Source: Limibacillus halophilus
Lineage (GTDB): Bacteria; Pseudomonadota; Alphaproteobacteria; Kiloniellales; CECT-8803
Length of the DNA: 64,000 nucleotides
NCBI RefSeq assembly: GCF_014191775.1
Contig: NZ_JACHXA010000002.1
Span: 1 to 64,000 of the forward strand
Direction: 5' to 3'
Shown: piece by piece, positions 1 to 9,801 of the stretch
Layout: each line of letters opens with the position of its first letter
Position numbering within the stretch: position 1 is the first letter of the stretch
Position numbers and translations under genes: made by a program
Notes under the pieces: generated by a model
Seen by the model: the letters and a program-made list of their open reading frames with translations, nothing else
Told to the model about the DNA's origin: nothing
Database searches by the model: none

Positions 1-183
1 CCAAAGAAAAACAGCACAAAACAGCAACCGCAAAGCCGCCGCCCGCGTATCCCTTCCTTATCTCATATCCACAATGTCAATGAACAAAACCGAACCGCCG
101 CGGCCCTCTGTAACGAGCGCCGTGAAAACCCGGATGACCCGCTCCTTTCGGTTTGAGCCACCCCCTCGATTCGACTGAACGGG
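1..183 (-). other. probable 5' leader of a leftward rRNA operon
   Basis: No protein gene is visible in 1-424. Read on the minus strand, the stretch downstream of the promoter at 190-218 contains a boxA-like element (75-86). It is followed by a purine-rich segment and GC-rich sequence of the kind I associate with alphaproteobacterial pre-rRNA leaders. The transcript would run off the left edge, so the rRNA itself is not in view. The sequence shows a promoter and leader-like elements. That the product is rRNA is inference; a leader for ribosomal-protein or tRNA genes would also fit. Confidence 0.5.
75..86 (-). promoter_or_regulatory. boxA-like antitermination element
   Basis: On the minus strand the 12-mer is TGTTCATTGACA, close to the boxA consensus used by Nus-dependent antitermination in rRNA leaders. 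It lies about 100 nt downstream of the predicted transcription start at about 183. Single short motif; assigned by its position behind a strong promoter. Confidence 0.4.
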
Positions 184-189
184 TCGAGG

Positions 190-218
190 AGTATAGCGGC
201 GAAAAAATTACGCTTCAA
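190..218 (-). promoter_or_regulatory. strong sigma-70 type promoter, leftward
   Basis: Minus-strand -35 TTGAAG (213-218) and -10 TATACT (190-195) are separated by exactly 17 nt. The -10 is followed by a GC-rich discriminator, a property of stringently controlled stable-RNA promoters. It faces out of the window, away from the DUF1489 gene. Bases 219-424 between this promoter and the end of that gene show nothing else I can support. Confidence 0.6.
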
Positions 219-424
219 CGTCTGAATCGACGTTAAAACCTAATCTTCTCGTTTTCCGCTTACTGTGTGGCGCAGGACAGTGCGCCGCCGCAGTGATGTG
301 GTGTATAAAGAGGGCTGCCTGGACTGTCAAAGGGAAAAAATTCCAAAACCACAAAAAAGCCTCTTCCCTGGCCCACAAGCCCCCTCAAGCACCGCTTTGC
401 CTAATCTATGAATGTACGCAGGGC

Positions 425-844
425 CTACAGAAGCCCCAGAGTACGCAGTTCCGTCAGCAATTCTGCGGGCATCTCGGATTCACCGCCCTCCGCGTCGGCT
501 AAATCGCGGGGAGCGTCTTCCGCCTTCAGGTATCGCCAGCCCTGAAACGGCCGGTGCGGGCGCGGTAAAACGGGCACCAACGTATAGTCCAGCAGGATAA
601 GCGTATCGGGGCGCCCTTCGGCATCCACGATCCGATCAAACCCTGTAATTCGCTGCCGGCCGAGCACTTGCCCACGGATGACCCAGTAGATCGATCCGCC
701 GCTGGCGACGATCTCCTCGTGCCGTCGCGGCAGCATGCGGGTGCGATGCCAAAGCCGACCATCGGCCTCCAACCGCTGCCGCTGCCAGTCGGCAAGGCTT
801 TCCAGGCTCTCGCTACCGACCGAAAGCTTGATGAGGTGGAGCAT
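425..844 (-). CDS. DUF1489 family protein
   Basis: A 139-residue soluble protein matching the small alphaproteobacterial DUF1489 family, for which I know no function. Recognisable stretches are GGSIYWVIRG (about residues 49-58) and RPHRPFQGWRYL (about 95-106). No signal peptide or membrane segment is seen. It is the last gene of the leftward leucine-degradation run, and its ATG overlaps the stop of the HMG-CoA lyase gene by one base (TGATG). It is therefore probably translationally coupled. The coupling may reflect operon position only, since the family is widespread outside this pathway. Confidence 0.8.
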   Translation of the reverse strand: MLHLIKLSVGSESLESLADWQRQRLEADGRLWHRTRMLPRRHEEIVASGGSIYWVIRGQVLGRQRITGFDRIVDAEGRPDTLILLDYTLVPVLPRPHRPFQGWRYLKAEDAPRDLADAEGGESEMPAELLTELRTLGLL

Positions 845-1749
845 CAGTTTTCCTTACCGGAAAGCGCCTGGTTAACCCTCGAGTTCGGAGCCCGCCCAAG
901 GGCGTCCGATATGAAACGACCGGCGGCGCAGAGCGCAGCTAGGTCTATCTCAGTCTCGATGCCCAGGCCTTGGAGCATATAAACCAGGTCTTCGCTCGAG
1001 ACATTCCCGCTTGCGCCTTTTGCATAGGGGCAGCCGCCAAGCCCGGCCACCGCACTATCAACAACAGTCACGCCACGTTCCAGGCAGGCCAGAACGTTCG
1101 CCAGAGCCTGCCCATAGGTATCGTGGAAGTGGACGGCCAGACGATCCAGCGGAACTCGTGCCGCTACTGTATCCAGCATCTGTTGCGCCTGTCCGGGCGT
1201 GCCGATCCCGATCGTATCGCCCAAAGAAATCTGGTAACAGCCAAGCTTCAGCAGCTTCTCCGCAACATCGGCGACTGCCTCCGCCGCTATCGCACCCTCG
1301 TAAGGACAGCCGAGCACACAAGAAACATAGCCCCGCACCGCAATACCAGAACCGAGCGCGGCCTCGCAGACTGGCGCGAATCGTTCCAGACTCTCGGCAA
1401 TCGAACAGTTGATGTTGCGTTGGGAGAAGGTCTCCGAAGCAGCGCCGAAAATGGCGATCTCGGTTACGCCCACACCCTGCGCTGCGGCAAATCCTTTCAT
1501 GTTCGGTACCAGGACAGGATAGGTAACGCCCCTTCGCTTGCCGATAGCCTGGAAAACCGCGGCGCTATCCGCCATCTGTGGAACCCATTTTGGACTGACG
1601 AAAGCTCCAGCCTCGATCGTCTTCAAGCCGGCGTCCGCCAAGAGGTCGATCAAGGCTACCTTGGTCTCCAGCGACACGGCGTGTTTCTCGTTCTGCAAAC
1701 CGTCGCGCGGCCCGACCTCGACAACTGTGACTTTCCCCGGCAGGTGCAT
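844..1749 (-). CDS. mvaB: hydroxymethylglutaryl-CoA lyase
   Basis: Cleaves 3-hydroxy-3-methylglutaryl-CoA to acetoacetate and acetyl-CoA, the last step of leucine degradation. The TIM-barrel lyase signature [12 protein letters not shown] is near the N-terminus. The metal-binding HFHDTYGQ and the catalytic-cysteine G-loop [14 protein letters not shown] are also present. About 301 residues, usual for the family. Two starts are possible: a GTG at 1755 that overlaps the upstream stop, or the ATG at 1749, which I prefer because an AGAGG sits about 7 nt before it. It is tightly coupled to the methylcrotonyl-CoA carboxylase alpha gene upstream and DUF1489 downstream. Confidence 0.93.
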   Translation of the reverse strand: MHLPGKVTVVEVGPRDGLQNEKHAVSLETKVALIDLLADAGLKTIEAGAFVSPKWVPQMADSAAVFQAIGKRRGVTYPVLVPNMKGFAAAQGVGVTEIAIFGAASETFSQRNINCSIAESLERFAPVCEAALGSGIAVRGYVSCVLGCPYEGAIAAEAVADVAEKLLKLGCYQISLGDTIGIGTPGQAQQMLDTVAARVPLDRLAVHFHDTYGQALANVLACLERGVTVVDSAVAGLGGCPYAKGASGNVSSEDLVYMLQGLGIETEIDLAALCAAGRFISDALGRAPNSRVNQALSGKEN

Positions 1750-1751
1750 GG

Positions 1752-3797
1752 TCACGCCTCTACCGGCTCGAGAGTCAGAAGCTCTACGCCGTCTTCCACC
1801 AAATCGCCGACGGCAAAGTGGAGAGCGACAACCTGCGAATCAGCCGGTGCCAAAAGCGTATGCTCCATCTTCATGGCCTCCAGCACGATCAAGGCCTGCC
1901 CCTGTGTCACCCTCTCACCTTGTTTGACAAGCACCGCTGTTACCTTGCCCGGCATCGGCGCCGTGAGGCTTCCGCCGGCATCCGCCCCCTCGCCCGCATG
2001 CGCCTGGGGGTCGAGAAAGCCAAGGCGGAAAATCTCGCCCCGTAGAAACACAAGCCGGTCGTCGCCTTCATCCAAAACCCCGGCTACATAGCGACGATCT
2101 CCGAGCGCAATCGCCAGATCGCCGTCTGGTCGCTGCTGGAACGATACTGGCAGCGTCTTACCGGCCAGGGTAACCCGCATACCTTCGCCGACACCTCCGG
2201 ATCCCGGGCCGAAGCCAAGCGTCACATCACAGATATCTTCGCCCCAGGAAAAGCGCATGGGCTGGGCGGTTTGGGCGTTCAGACGCCAACCATCGCAGGT
2301 AAACCAGGGCGAGTTCGGATCGCTGCTCGACGCCGCCTGTCTAGCCGTCTCACGCCGACGAAGCAGTAATTGGTGAAGCGCTGCAGCTGTCAACACCTGC
2401 CCCGGCTCGGATAGGCCCGGCTTCAATAGCTTGCCGGCCTCACGGGCGATAAACCCGGTATCGACACCGCCCGAGGCGAACGCCTCGTGGCGAAGCGCGC
2501 GCCCCAGAAACGCCAGATTGGTTCGGCAACCGGCCACGCGGATACTATCGAGTCCCTGCCGCAACCGCCGCAGAGCCTCATCACGCGTTTCACCCCATGC
2601 AATAACCTTCGCGATCATGGGATCGTAGAAGGGCGAAACGCGGTCCCCCTCTAACACACCGCTGTCGATACGCAACCCTTCGACGGCTTCTGGAAACCGC
2701 AGTCTCCTGAGGTCTCCGGTCGCGGGCAAAAAGTCGCGCTCCGCATCCTCCGCATAAAGCCGCGCCTCGATCGCATGCCCCCGAAGCGCAACTTGCTCTT
2801 GGGTGATCGGCAGCGCCTCCCCTGCGGCCACACGGAGTTGCCAAGCCACAAGGTCTAACCCGGTAATAGCCTCGGTAACCGGATGCTCAACCTGCAACCG
2901 CGTGTTCATTTCCATGAAGTAGAACTGCTCGTCCTCGACAATGAACTCGACGGTGCCCGCTCCTAGATAATCGATAGCTTCCGCAGCCGCGACTGCCGTC
3001 TGTCCCATTTCGGCCCGCCGCTCCGGCGTCATGCCGGGTGCGGGCGCTTCCTCCAGCACCTTCTGATGGCGGCGCTGCACAGAACAATCGCGCTCGTTGA
3101 GATGCACCCCGTTGCCGTGGCTATCCCTGAATATCTGAATCTCGATATGACGCGGCTTGGTGAGATACTTTTCTATCAAAACTCGATCGTCGCCGAAGGA
3201 CGCCATGGCCTCGCGTCGTGCGCCCGCAAGTGCAGCTTTGAAGTCGCCTGGTTTCTCGACAACGCGCATCCCCTTGCCGCCACCGCCTGCGGATGCCTTG
3301 ATCAAAACGGGGAATCCTATCTTGCGCGCCTGCTCCGCCAAGAAGGCCTCATCCTGCTCGGCGCCGTGATAGCCCGGGACAAGAGGAACCGCCGCGCGTT
3401 CCATCAAGGCCTTGGCCTCGCTCTTGGAACCCATGGCCCTGATGGCCGATGGCGGCGGGCCAACGAAGACCACTCCCGCGGCAGCGCAAGCTTCGGCAAA
3501 ATCCGCATTCTCGGCCAAGAACCCATAACCAGGGTGGATGGCTTGGGCGCCTGATTGCCTAGCCGCTTCGAGTATTCTGTCGACACGCAGATAACTCTCG
3601 GCTGCCGCAGCCGGACCGATGCAAAAAGCACTGTCCGCCAGCTTGACGTGCTGAGCCTCGGCGTCCGCTTCCGAATATACCGCGACCGTGCGAATACCCA
3701 TGGCTCTGGCCGTGCGCAGGATACGACAGGCAATCTCGCCACGGTTGGCGATCAGCAGGCTATCAAACAGAGCTCTGGCGGATTCGCGCTGGGCCAT
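1752..3797 (-). CDS. mccA: methylcrotonyl-CoA carboxylase, biotin-containing alpha subunit
   Basis: A 681-residue biotin-dependent carboxylase subunit. Biotin carboxylase comes first, with the ATP-grasp glycine loop [10 protein letters not shown] and the [12 protein letters not shown] and [15 protein letters not shown] blocks. A linking region follows. A C-terminal biotinyl domain carries EAMKMEH, with biotin attachment predicted at Lys643. The neighbouring beta subunit, methylglutaconyl-CoA hydratase and HMG-CoA lyase point to 3-methylcrotonyl-CoA as substrate, not propionyl-CoA. Biotinylation needs a BirA encoded elsewhere. The start (ATG) lies 6 nt after the stop of a K+ channel gene, so both are likely on one transcript. 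Confidence 0.93.
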   Translation of the reverse strand: MAQRESARALFDSLLIANRGEIACRILRTARAMGIRTVAVYSEADAEAQHVKLADSAFCIGPAAAAESYLRVDRILEAARQSGAQAIHPGYGFLAENADFAEACAAAGVVFVGPPPSAIRAMGSKSEAKALMERAAVPLVPGYHGAEQDEAFLAEQARKIGFPVLIKASAGGGGKGMRVVEKPGDFKAALAGARREAMASFGDDRVLIEKYLTKPRHIEIQIFRDSHGNGVHLNERDCSVQRRHQKVLEEAPAPGMTPERRAEMGQTAVAAAEAIDYLGAGTVEFIVEDEQFYFMEMNTRLQVEHPVTEAITGLDLVAWQLRVAAGEALPITQEQVALRGHAIEARLYAEDAERDFLPATGDLRRLRFPEAVEGLRIDSGVLEGDRVSPFYDPMIAKVIAWGETRDEALRRLRQGLDSIRVAGCRTNLAFLGRALRHEAFASGGVDTGFIAREAGKLLKPGLSEPGQVLTAAALHQLLLRRRETARQAASSSDPNSPWFTCDGWRLNAQTAQPMRFSWGEDICDVTLGFGPGSGGVGEGMRVTLAGKTLPVSFQQRPDGDLAIALGDRRYVAGVLDEGDDRLVFLRGEIFRLGFLDPQAHAGEGADAGGSLTAPMPGKVTAVLVKQGERVTQGQALIVLEAMKMEHTLLAPADSQVVALHFAVGDLVEDGVELLTLEPVEA

Positions 3798-3803
3798 GAA
3801 ATT

Positions 3804-4727
3804 TCAATCCTTACTGCGCCGCTGCGGCTTGGTGCGGCCATAGGAGACAAACTCGGCGAAACCAAACAGTATCAAGAGCGCGCCGACCACTATCTGGGAC
3901 GATATAATAACCCTGATCAGGTTGGAAACCGGCACGATGTCGCCGTAACCGACAGTGCTGAGAGTCACGATTGAAAAGTAAAGACTCTCGGTAAAAGTGA
4001 TTTCCCGCAGTTCACCACCGATAATGAAACCGCCGCCGCCAAGGGTATCGATGATGCGATAGATGCAGGCATAGACGATCACAATGAGCGAGTAAAAGGA
4101 GAAGAAAGCAAAGGCCGGTATCACCAGCCTTTTCATGCCTGCGAAGAACAGTTCGAACAGCAGGCTCGTCTCCAGGAGAAAGCTACAGACCTCGTCGCTG
4201 ACGAAAAACACGATGGCGGCGATTGCCGACATGGAGGCCAGGAAAAGAAGATCGTACTCAAAAGGTGTAAAGTCGTGCCCCGGCAAGGCAAAGGTCAAAC
4301 CGCCAATCAGGAAAGCTGGAAGCAGCCATCTGAAAACCCTGCCCCAATGATGAATCTCCCTGTGCTGGTCTTGCAGCAGAAGCTTATGAATTGTTGTCCT
4401 ATTGCGCCAGGCGCCCGCCAGAAACGTGAAAACCGGCAGAGGAAAGGTTGCCAGCACCAACCAGGGTGTTACCGGAGCGAAATTGACCTCGATGAAGAAT
4501 GAGAAGATGCAGGTGTAGACAGCCAGGAAGTTCGTCAGGACAATCGTGAAAAAATGGCGATCGGGAAACAACCGGTAAAACGCCGTCACGGCGACCAATG
4601 TCGCCAACAGAACAACCAGCGCGAACAGGCCGCCAACCTGGCCTCGGCTGGTTGCCAGCGTAATGAGCAGAAAAAGAACCGCGGTAAAGGCTGAGGCGCG
4701 GACCCAACTCCGATCGCCCATACTCAT
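3804..4727 (-). CDS. two-pore-type potassium channel family protein
   Basis: A 307-residue inner-membrane protein with several hydrophobic helices, then a pore loop with the K+ selectivity filter TVGYGD (258-263) and a final membrane helix. This is the Ion_trans_2 arrangement. The C-terminal tail after the last helix is short and basic (RTKPQRRSKD), so there is no cytoplasmic RCK/TrkA-N domain. It sits between mccA and the enoyl-CoA hydratase gene with a 6-nt gap to mccA, an unexpected place for an ion channel. It probably shares the leucine-catabolism transcript. Any physiological link is unknown. Confidence 0.85.
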   Translation of the reverse strand: MSMGDRSWVRASAFTAVLFLLITLATSRGQVGGLFALVVLLATLVAVTAFYRLFPDRHFFTIVLTNFLAVYTCIFSFFIEVNFAPVTPWLVLATFPLPVFTFLAGAWRNRTTIHKLLLQDQHREIHHWGRVFRWLLPAFLIGGLTFALPGHDFTPFEYDLLFLASMSAIAAIVFFVSDEVCSFLLETSLLFELFFAGMKRLVIPAFAFFSFYSLIVIVYACIYRIIDTLGGGGFIIGGELREITFTESLYFSIVTLSTVGYGDIVPVSNLIRVIISSQIVVGALLILFGFAEFVSYGRTKPQRRSKD

Positions 4728-4755
4728 TCGATCAGCTCCCGTCTTTCAGTGCTTA

Positions 4756-5547
4756 TCACTCGTCGACCCAGTCGGGCTTACGCTTGTCGAAAAACGCCCC
4801 CATCCCTTCGCGGGCTTCGTCGCCACCCCGAATGCGCGCTATGCGGCGCGCGGTATCTTCGATCAACACGTCGTCCGGCAGTTGCAATGCGACACGCGCG
4901 ATCAAAGCTTTGGCCTCCTTCAAAGCGTTTGGTCCGCCAGCCAACAATGCTTTCAGTATCTCATTTCCCCGCTGTACAAGAAGCCTCTCCGGCACCACCT
5001 CGTGGACCAAGCCGCAGGCTAGCGCTTCCAGCGCTCCAAATCGTTCAGCCGTCATGAAGTAGCGCCGCGCCATACGCGGTCCCATGGCCCCAACCACATA
5101 GGGGCTGATCACAGCCGGAATTAAACCGAGACGAACTTCCGACAAGCAGAATATCGCCGTCTCTGACGCCAAGGCGATATCACAACAGGCGACCAGGCCG
5201 ACACCGCCGCCAAAAGCTGCTCCTTGCACGAGTGCGACGGTCGGCTTTGAAAAACCGTCGAGCCGACGCATCAACTCGGCCAGTCGGCGCGCGTCCGCCA
5301 AGTTCTCTTCCTCACTGTAGTCGGCCATCGCGCGCATCCAGTTAAGGTCGGCGCCAGCGGAAAAGCTCCGACCCTCCGCCGCCAGCACGACTGCCCTGAC
5401 CCTTTCATTCTGATCCAAGTCGCAAAGAGCATCGGTCAAGTCGGCGATCAGCTTGGCATTGAAGGCGTTGTGCTTATCCGGACGTGCGAGCGTCAATGTG
5501 GCTATGCCGCTTTCGGCGATCTCTTGCAGGAACACGGGGCTGTCCAT
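4756..5547 (-). CDS. liuC: enoyl-CoA hydratase, probable methylglutaconyl-CoA hydratase
   Basis: A crotonase-fold protein of 263 residues. It has the CoA/oxyanion motif AEGRSFSAGADLNWM and the GAAFGGGVGLVACCDIALAS block. Position beside both methylcrotonyl-CoA carboxylase subunits and HMG-CoA lyase suggests hydration of 3-methylglutaconyl-CoA to HMG-CoA. I chose the ATG at 5547, 4 nt after the stop of mccB, over the longer reading frame to 5595. The N-terminus MDSPVFLQEI fits the family, and the longer form would overlap mccB by 44 nt. Substrate is inferred from context. Confidence 0.88.
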   Translation of the reverse strand: MDSPVFLQEIAESGIATLTLARPDKHNAFNAKLIADLTDALCDLDQNERVRAVVLAAEGRSFSAGADLNWMRAMADYSEEENLADARRLAELMRRLDGFSKPTVALVQGAAFGGGVGLVACCDIALASETAIFCLSEVRLGLIPAVISPYVVGAMGPRMARRYFMTAERFGALEALACGLVHEVVPERLLVQRGNEILKALLAGGPNALKEAKALIARVALQLPDDVLIEDTARRIARIRGGDEAREGMGAFFDKRKPDWVDE

Positions 5548-5551
5548 GGCG

Positions 5552-7159
5552 TTACATCCGGAACACGCCGAAGCGGGTTGCCTGGGCGGGTGCATTGAGG
5601 GCAGCAGATATACCGAGCGCTAGGGACATCCGTGTATCCAACGGGTCGATGATGCCGTCGTCCCACAGGCGGGCCGTTGCATAGTAGGGATGACCCTGCC
5701 TCTCATACTGTTCTCGGATCGGCGTTTTGAATGCTTCCTCATCGCTTACAGGCCATTCCTGCCCTTTGGCAGCCATCGCGTCCTTGCGGATTGTCGCCAG
5801 TACGTTGGCGGCTTGTTCGCCGCCCATGACGGAAATACGTGAATTGGGCCATCCCCAAAGAAACCGGGGAGAGTAAGCACGGCCGCACATGCCATAGTTG
5901 CCGGCACCAAAGCTCCCGCCAATCAGCACCGTGAACTTAGGCACACGTGCTGTCGCCACCGCCGTCACCAGCTTGGCACCATCTTTGGCGATACCCCCGG
6001 CCTCATACTTACGGCCGACCATGAAGCCCGAGATATTCTGCAGGAACACCAGCGGAATACCGCGCTGCGCGCAGAGCTCTATAAAATGCGCTCCTTTCAG
6101 GGCCGACTCGGAAAAGAGGATGCCATTGTTCGCCAGGATACCAACCGGATAGCCGTGAATACGCGCAAATCCCGTCACCAGACTGGCACCATAAAGCGCC
6201 TTGAACTCGTCGAACTCGGAGCCATCGACCAGGCGCGCAATCACTTCCTTCACATCGTAAGGTTTGCGTAGGTCTGAAGGCACGACGCCGTAAAGTTCGC
6301 TCGGGTCATAAAGCGGGTCGCGGGGTGTCGCCAACTCAAGAGTGTGCTGCTTCGACCGATTGAGGTTACCGACAATGCGGCGCGCCAAAGCCAAGGCGTG
6401 GTGATCGTCGGCCGCCAGATGATCGGCGACACCACTGACTTTACTGTGCAGTTCCGCACCGCCCAGGTCTTCGGCACTGACCTCTTCACCTGTTGCCGCT
6501 TTCACGAGCGGCGGGCCGCCCAAGAAAATGGTCCCCTGCCCGCGCACGATGATGGCTTCGTCCGACATGGCCGGCACATAGGCCCCGCCGGCGGTACACG
6601 ATCCCATCACCACGGCGATTTGAGCGATTCCCTTAGCCGACATATTGGCTTGGTTAAAAAAGATGCGCCCGAAATGGTCACGGTCGGGAAAGACCTCATC
6701 CTGATTTGGAAGGTTAGCGCCTCCCGAATCCACCAGATAGATGCAGGGCAGATGGTTTTGTTCCGCAATCTCTTGAGCGCGAAGGTGCTTTTTCACCGTC
6801 AGTGGAAAATATGTGCCGCCCTTGACGGTGGCATCGTTGGCGACAATCAGACACTCCCGTCCAGATACGCGACCGATGCCGGTGATGATGCCGCCGCTTG
6901 GCACTTCATTCTTGTAAAGATCCCAGGCGGCCAATTGCGATAGTTCGAGGAATGGCGCGCCCACGTCGAGAAGGTTGCGAATTCGATCACGCGGTAGAAG
7001 TTTGCCCCGCGCCAAATGCTTTTCTCGCGGCCCCTGCCCGCCACCCAACTTGATCGCAGCAACCTTCTCGCGAAGGTCCCCAACCAGCGCCTCCATAGCA
7101 CGGACATTGGCCTTAAACTCTTCGGATCGCGTGGAGATCGAGCTTTTTAGCACGCTCAT
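5552..7159 (-). CDS. mccB: methylcrotonyl-CoA carboxylase, carboxyltransferase beta subunit
   Basis: A 535-residue carboxyltransferase. It transfers carboxybiotin CO2 to 3-methylcrotonyl-CoA as partner of the biotin subunit encoded at 1752-3797. The N-terminus ([18 protein letters not shown]) is typical of Mcc[18 protein letters not shown] and the C-terminal [20 protein letters not shown] are conserved in acyl-CoA carboxyltransferases. The reading frame extends to 7237, but the ATG at 7159 matches the family start and has GGGAGG about 12 nt upstream. Heads the tight part of the leucine cluster. Confidence 0.93.
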   Translation of the reverse strand: MSVLKSSISTRSEEFKANVRAMEALVGDLREKVAAIKLGGGQGPREKHLARGKLLPRDRIRNLLDVGAPFLELSQLAAWDLYKNEVPSGGIITGIGRVSGRECLIVANDATVKGGTYFPLTVKKHLRAQEIAEQNHLPCIYLVDSGGANLPNQDEVFPDRDHFGRIFFNQANMSAKGIAQIAVVMGSCTAGGAYVPAMSDEAIIVRGQGTIFLGGPPLVKAATGEEVSAEDLGGAELHSKVSGVADHLAADDHHALALARRIVGNLNRSKQHTLELATPRDPLYDPSELYGVVPSDLRKPYDVKEVIARLVDGSEFDEFKALYGASLVTGFARIHGYPVGILANNGILFSESALKGAHFIELCAQRGIPLVFLQNISGFMVGRKYEAGGIAKDGAKLVTAVATARVPKFTVLIGGSFGAGNYGMCGRAYSPRFLWGWPNSRISVMGGEQAANVLATIRKDAMAAKGQEWPVSDEEAFKTPIREQYERQGHPYYATARLWDDGIIDPLDTRMSLALGISAALNAPAQATRFGVFRM

Positions 7160-7269
7160 TAAAGGGCCCTGCCTCCCTGTGATTGGGTAATCATTCTCAA
7201 TTGCGCTGAGGCGAAGGCCAACCAAAAAATTTCTCAAGAGGAATTAGCGGTCAGGCACACCAATGCTGC

Positions 7270-7884
7270 CTACCAGCCACCCTTGCGCAACCATTCTCTG
7301 ACTTCAGCTATCCTATCGTGCCCCCAGAAAGGCTCACCATCGACCAGAAAGAATGGTGACCCGAACACGCCCTTTTTGATCGCCTTGTCGACTTCCGCCT
7401 TCAAAAGCTCCTTGATCGCCGGATCCTGTAGAGCCAACGCCATGGCCGCGGCATCCAACCCGGCGTCCGAAGCCGCCTCCAGGACACTATCGGGCTTGGA
7501 AATATCCTTGCCCGCCAGAAATGCGCGCTCATAGAGGAAAAGCGCGAAATCACGTGCCTTTGCCGGATCTGTCCCATTCAGCCAATAAAACGCTCGGCAA
7601 GCGGCGATCGACGCAAAGGGAAACTGCGGGGGAACGACAAAGGGAATATCATAGTATCGCGCAGCCCGGGCCAGGTCGTGCCGTGCATAGTCGCCTTTGA
7701 TCGGGATTGTTAGCAAAGGCTCCGCCTTGGTTTGCTTCATGACTGCCCCCAGCAGGAAGGGGCGCCACGTCACCTTGCGTCCAAGCTCGGCGGCCTCAGC
7801 GTCGATAATCCGCGCGGCGAGGTATCCGTATGGACTGGAGAAATCAAAGTAGAACTCGATCGGACTCGATGCTGCTGATGTCAT
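7270..7884 (-). CDS. 2-hydroxychromene-2-carboxylate isomerase family protein (DsbA-like fold)
   Basis: A 204-residue thioredoxin/DsbA-fold protein of the HCCA isomerase (kappa-class GST-like) family. The N-terminal EFYFDFSSPYGYLAA has Ser in place of the redox cysteines. The C-terminal GVFGSPFFLVDGEPFWGHDRI is the usual family ending. Members isomerise 2-hydroxychromene-2-carboxylate in naphthalene degradation using glutathione, but many homologues sit in unrelated acyl-CoA operons. No naphthalene genes are present, so the real substrate is unknown. It lies between an acyl-CoA dehydrogenase and mccB on the same strand. Confidence 0.85.
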   Translation of the reverse strand: MTSAASSPIEFYFDFSSPYGYLAARIIDAEAAELGRKVTWRPFLLGAVMKQTKAEPLLTIPIKGDYARHDLARAARYYDIPFVVPPQFPFASIAACRAFYWLNGTDPAKARDFALFLYERAFLAGKDISKPDSVLEAASDAGLDAAAMALALQDPAIKELLKAEVDKAIKKGVFGSPFFLVDGEPFWGHDRIAEVREWLRKGGW

Positions 7885-7927
7885 GGTGCAGTAGTTCCTC
7901 CTGCTTGAATGCTTACTTGCTGCCTGC

Positions 7928-9061
7928 TTATCCGGCTATCTGGCGGCCAATGATCAAGCGCTGAATATCACTTGTGCCCTCGTAAATCTGGCAAACGCGG
8001 ACATCGCGATAGATACGCTCGACAGGAAAGTCCTCCAGATATCCGTATCCGCCGTGTATCTGCAATGCGGCAGAACATACCCGCTCGGCCATCTCGCTGG
8101 CGAACAGCTTCGCCATCGCAGCTTCTTTTAAACAGGGGACACCCGCATCACGCAGGGCCGCGGCGTGGAGTGTCATCAGTTCTGCTGCGTGGAGTTCGGT
8201 TGCCATATCCGCCAGGCGGAAATTGACGGCCTGGTGCTCGAAAATCGCCTTGCCCATCGATTGCCGGTCTTTGGCGTAGGCAAGTGCCGCATCATAGGCC
8301 GCGCGTGCCATCCCCACGGACTGGGCTGCAATCCCGATGCGGCCGCCCTCCAGGTTCGATAGGGCTATGCGATAGCCCTGCCCTTCCTCGCCCAGCAACA
8401 GATCCGGTGTCAGTTCCATGTTGTCGAACACGATCTGGCAGGTATCGCTGGCATGCTGGCCCAGCTTGCGCTCGACGCTGGCTACGTTGTATCCGGCCGT
8501 GTCCGTCGGCACGATAAAAGCGGAAATACCTTTCTTTCCAGCGGATTGATCGGTAACCGCGAAGACAATGGCGACATCGGCATTGGCGCCAGAAGTGATG
8601 AACTGTTTAGTGCCGTTCAATACAAAGCCGTTTCCGCGCTTTTCCGCCCGGGTCCGTATGGCGCCCGCGTCGGACCCAGCGTGCGGTTCGGTCAACATGA
8701 ACGCCCCTAGTTTTTCACCCAGCGCCATCGGCCTTAGGAAGCGTTCCTTCTGCTCCTCACTGCCATACTTGAGAATTGGTTGGCATCCGACGGAATTGTG
8801 CACACTCATGATGGTCGAGGTCGCACCGTCGCCGGCGGCTACCTCCATCAACGCCAGGGCGTATGAAACGTTGTCGGTTTCAGCGCCCCCCCAAGCCTCA
8901 GGCACCGTCATACCCAGAAAGCCGAGGGTTGCCATCTCTGCCAGGGCTTCTTTTGGAAAATGGCTATCGCGGTCCCAAGACGCCGCGTTAGGCTTCAGCC
9001 GCGCCTCAGCGAACTGCCGGGCCGTTTCACGAATCATTGCCTGTTCGTCATTGAGCAGCAC
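7928..9061 (-). CDS. acyl-CoA dehydrogenase
   Basis: A 377-residue FAD acyl-CoA dehydrogenase. [14 protein letters not shown] and [12 protein letters not shown] are conserved substrate and flavin contacts. [18 protein letters not shown] is the C-terminal signature. The catalytic base is predicted as Glu361 in [10 protein letters not shown], the position used by short- and medium-chain and branched-chain enzymes. The isovaleryl type instead uses a glutamate nearer residue 250. So this is more likely a short/branched-chain dehydrogenase (for example isobutyryl- or 2-methylbutyryl-CoA) than isovaleryl-CoA dehydrogenase, which is encoded at 50936-52108. Confidence 0.9.
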   Translation of the reverse strand: MLLNDEQAMIRETARQFAEARLKPNAASWDRDSHFPKEALAEMATLGFLGMTVPEAWGGAETDNVSYALALMEVAAGDGATSTIMSVHNSVGCQPILKYGSEEQKERFLRPMALGEKLGAFMLTEPHAGSDAGAIRTRAEKRGNGFVLNGTKQFITSGANADVAIVFAVTDQSAGKKGISAFIVPTDTAGYNVASVERKLGQHASDTCQIVFDNMELTPDLLLGEEGQGYRIALSNLEGGRIGIAAQSVGMARAAYDAALAYAKDRQSMGKAIFEHQAVNFRLADMATELHAAELMTLHAAALRDAGVPCLKEAAMAKLFASEMAERVCSAALQIHGGYGYLEDFPVERIYRDVRVCQIYEGTSDIQRLIIGRQIAG

Positions 9062-9085
9062 GGGTCTTTCCTCCGCTAAGGCAGG

Positions 9086-9766
9086 CTACCAGGGCATCTC
9101 CGTCCCATCGTATGAATAGAAATGCCCGCTTTGTTCAGGCGTCAGATTGTCGATGATGGCGCGCAATCCCGCGACGCTTTCCTCGGCCGTAATCTCAGCT
9201 TTTACGCCGCCCATATCGGTTTGCACCCATCCAGGATGCACCGAGATTACAACGATACCTTTCTCCTCAAGGTCCTCGGATAAGCCCTTGGTGATCATAT
9301 TCACCGCAGCTTTGCTGGTCCGGTAGGGATAAGCCGCGCCAGACCGATTTCGCGCAATCGACCCCAACTGGCTAGAGATATTAACGATGCGCTTCAACTC
9401 GCTTTGAGAGACATGTTCGACAAACCGCTCGACAGTTCGCATCAATCCAATGACGTTGACCTGCAAAACTTCGGACCAAGCCTGATAATCCTGTTCGCCA
9501 AATCCGGTTCGCGGTCCATAGATGCCGGCGTTGTTGATCAAAAGGTCAATCGGCTGGTCCCGCAAGGAACGGGCAACATTGGCAACCTGCAACTCGTCAG
9601 TCACATCTACGCGGTGGACATTAACATCACCTGGTATCTCTTTTAATTCTTTCGCTTTATCTGGATGGCGGCAACAGGCATGCACGCACCAACCGCTCTC
9701 CGCATAGCTGCGAACGAACTCCAATCCTATGCCACGGTTGGCGCCTGTTATGAGAAGAGTGGGCAT
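9086..9766 (-). CDS. SDR family NAD(P)-dependent oxidoreductase
   Basis: A 226-residue classical short-chain dehydrogenase. TGANRGIGLEF near residue 7 is the cofactor loop and NNAGIYG follows beta-4. The catalytic Ser lies in NISSQLGS, and YRTSK supplies the Tyr-x3-Lys pair. The length and DLLINNAGIYGPR resemble the C-factor/sniffer-like subgroup. The substrate cannot be read from the sequence. It is 24 nt upstream of the acyl-CoA dehydrogenase gene on the same strand and may begin that transcript. Confidence 0.88.
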   Translation of the reverse strand: MPTLLITGANRGIGLEFVRSYAESGWCVHACCRHPDKAKELKEIPGDVNVHRVDVTDELQVANVARSLRDQPIDLLINNAGIYGPRTGFGEQDYQAWSEVLQVNVIGLMRTVERFVEHVSQSELKRIVNISSQLGSIARNRSGAAYPYRTSKAAVNMITKGLSEDLEEKGIVVISVHPGWVQTDMGGVKAEITAEESVAGLRAIIDNLTPEQSGHFYSYDGTEMPW

Positions 9767-9801
9767 GACGTTCCTTTCGATAATCGCAACTCAAAAGTGC
9801 G

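Noticed and set aside
970-2091. 373-residue plus-strand open frame over the HMG-CoA lyase gene
   Set aside because: No motif, opposite a recognised enzyme, and it runs across the boundary of two real genes.
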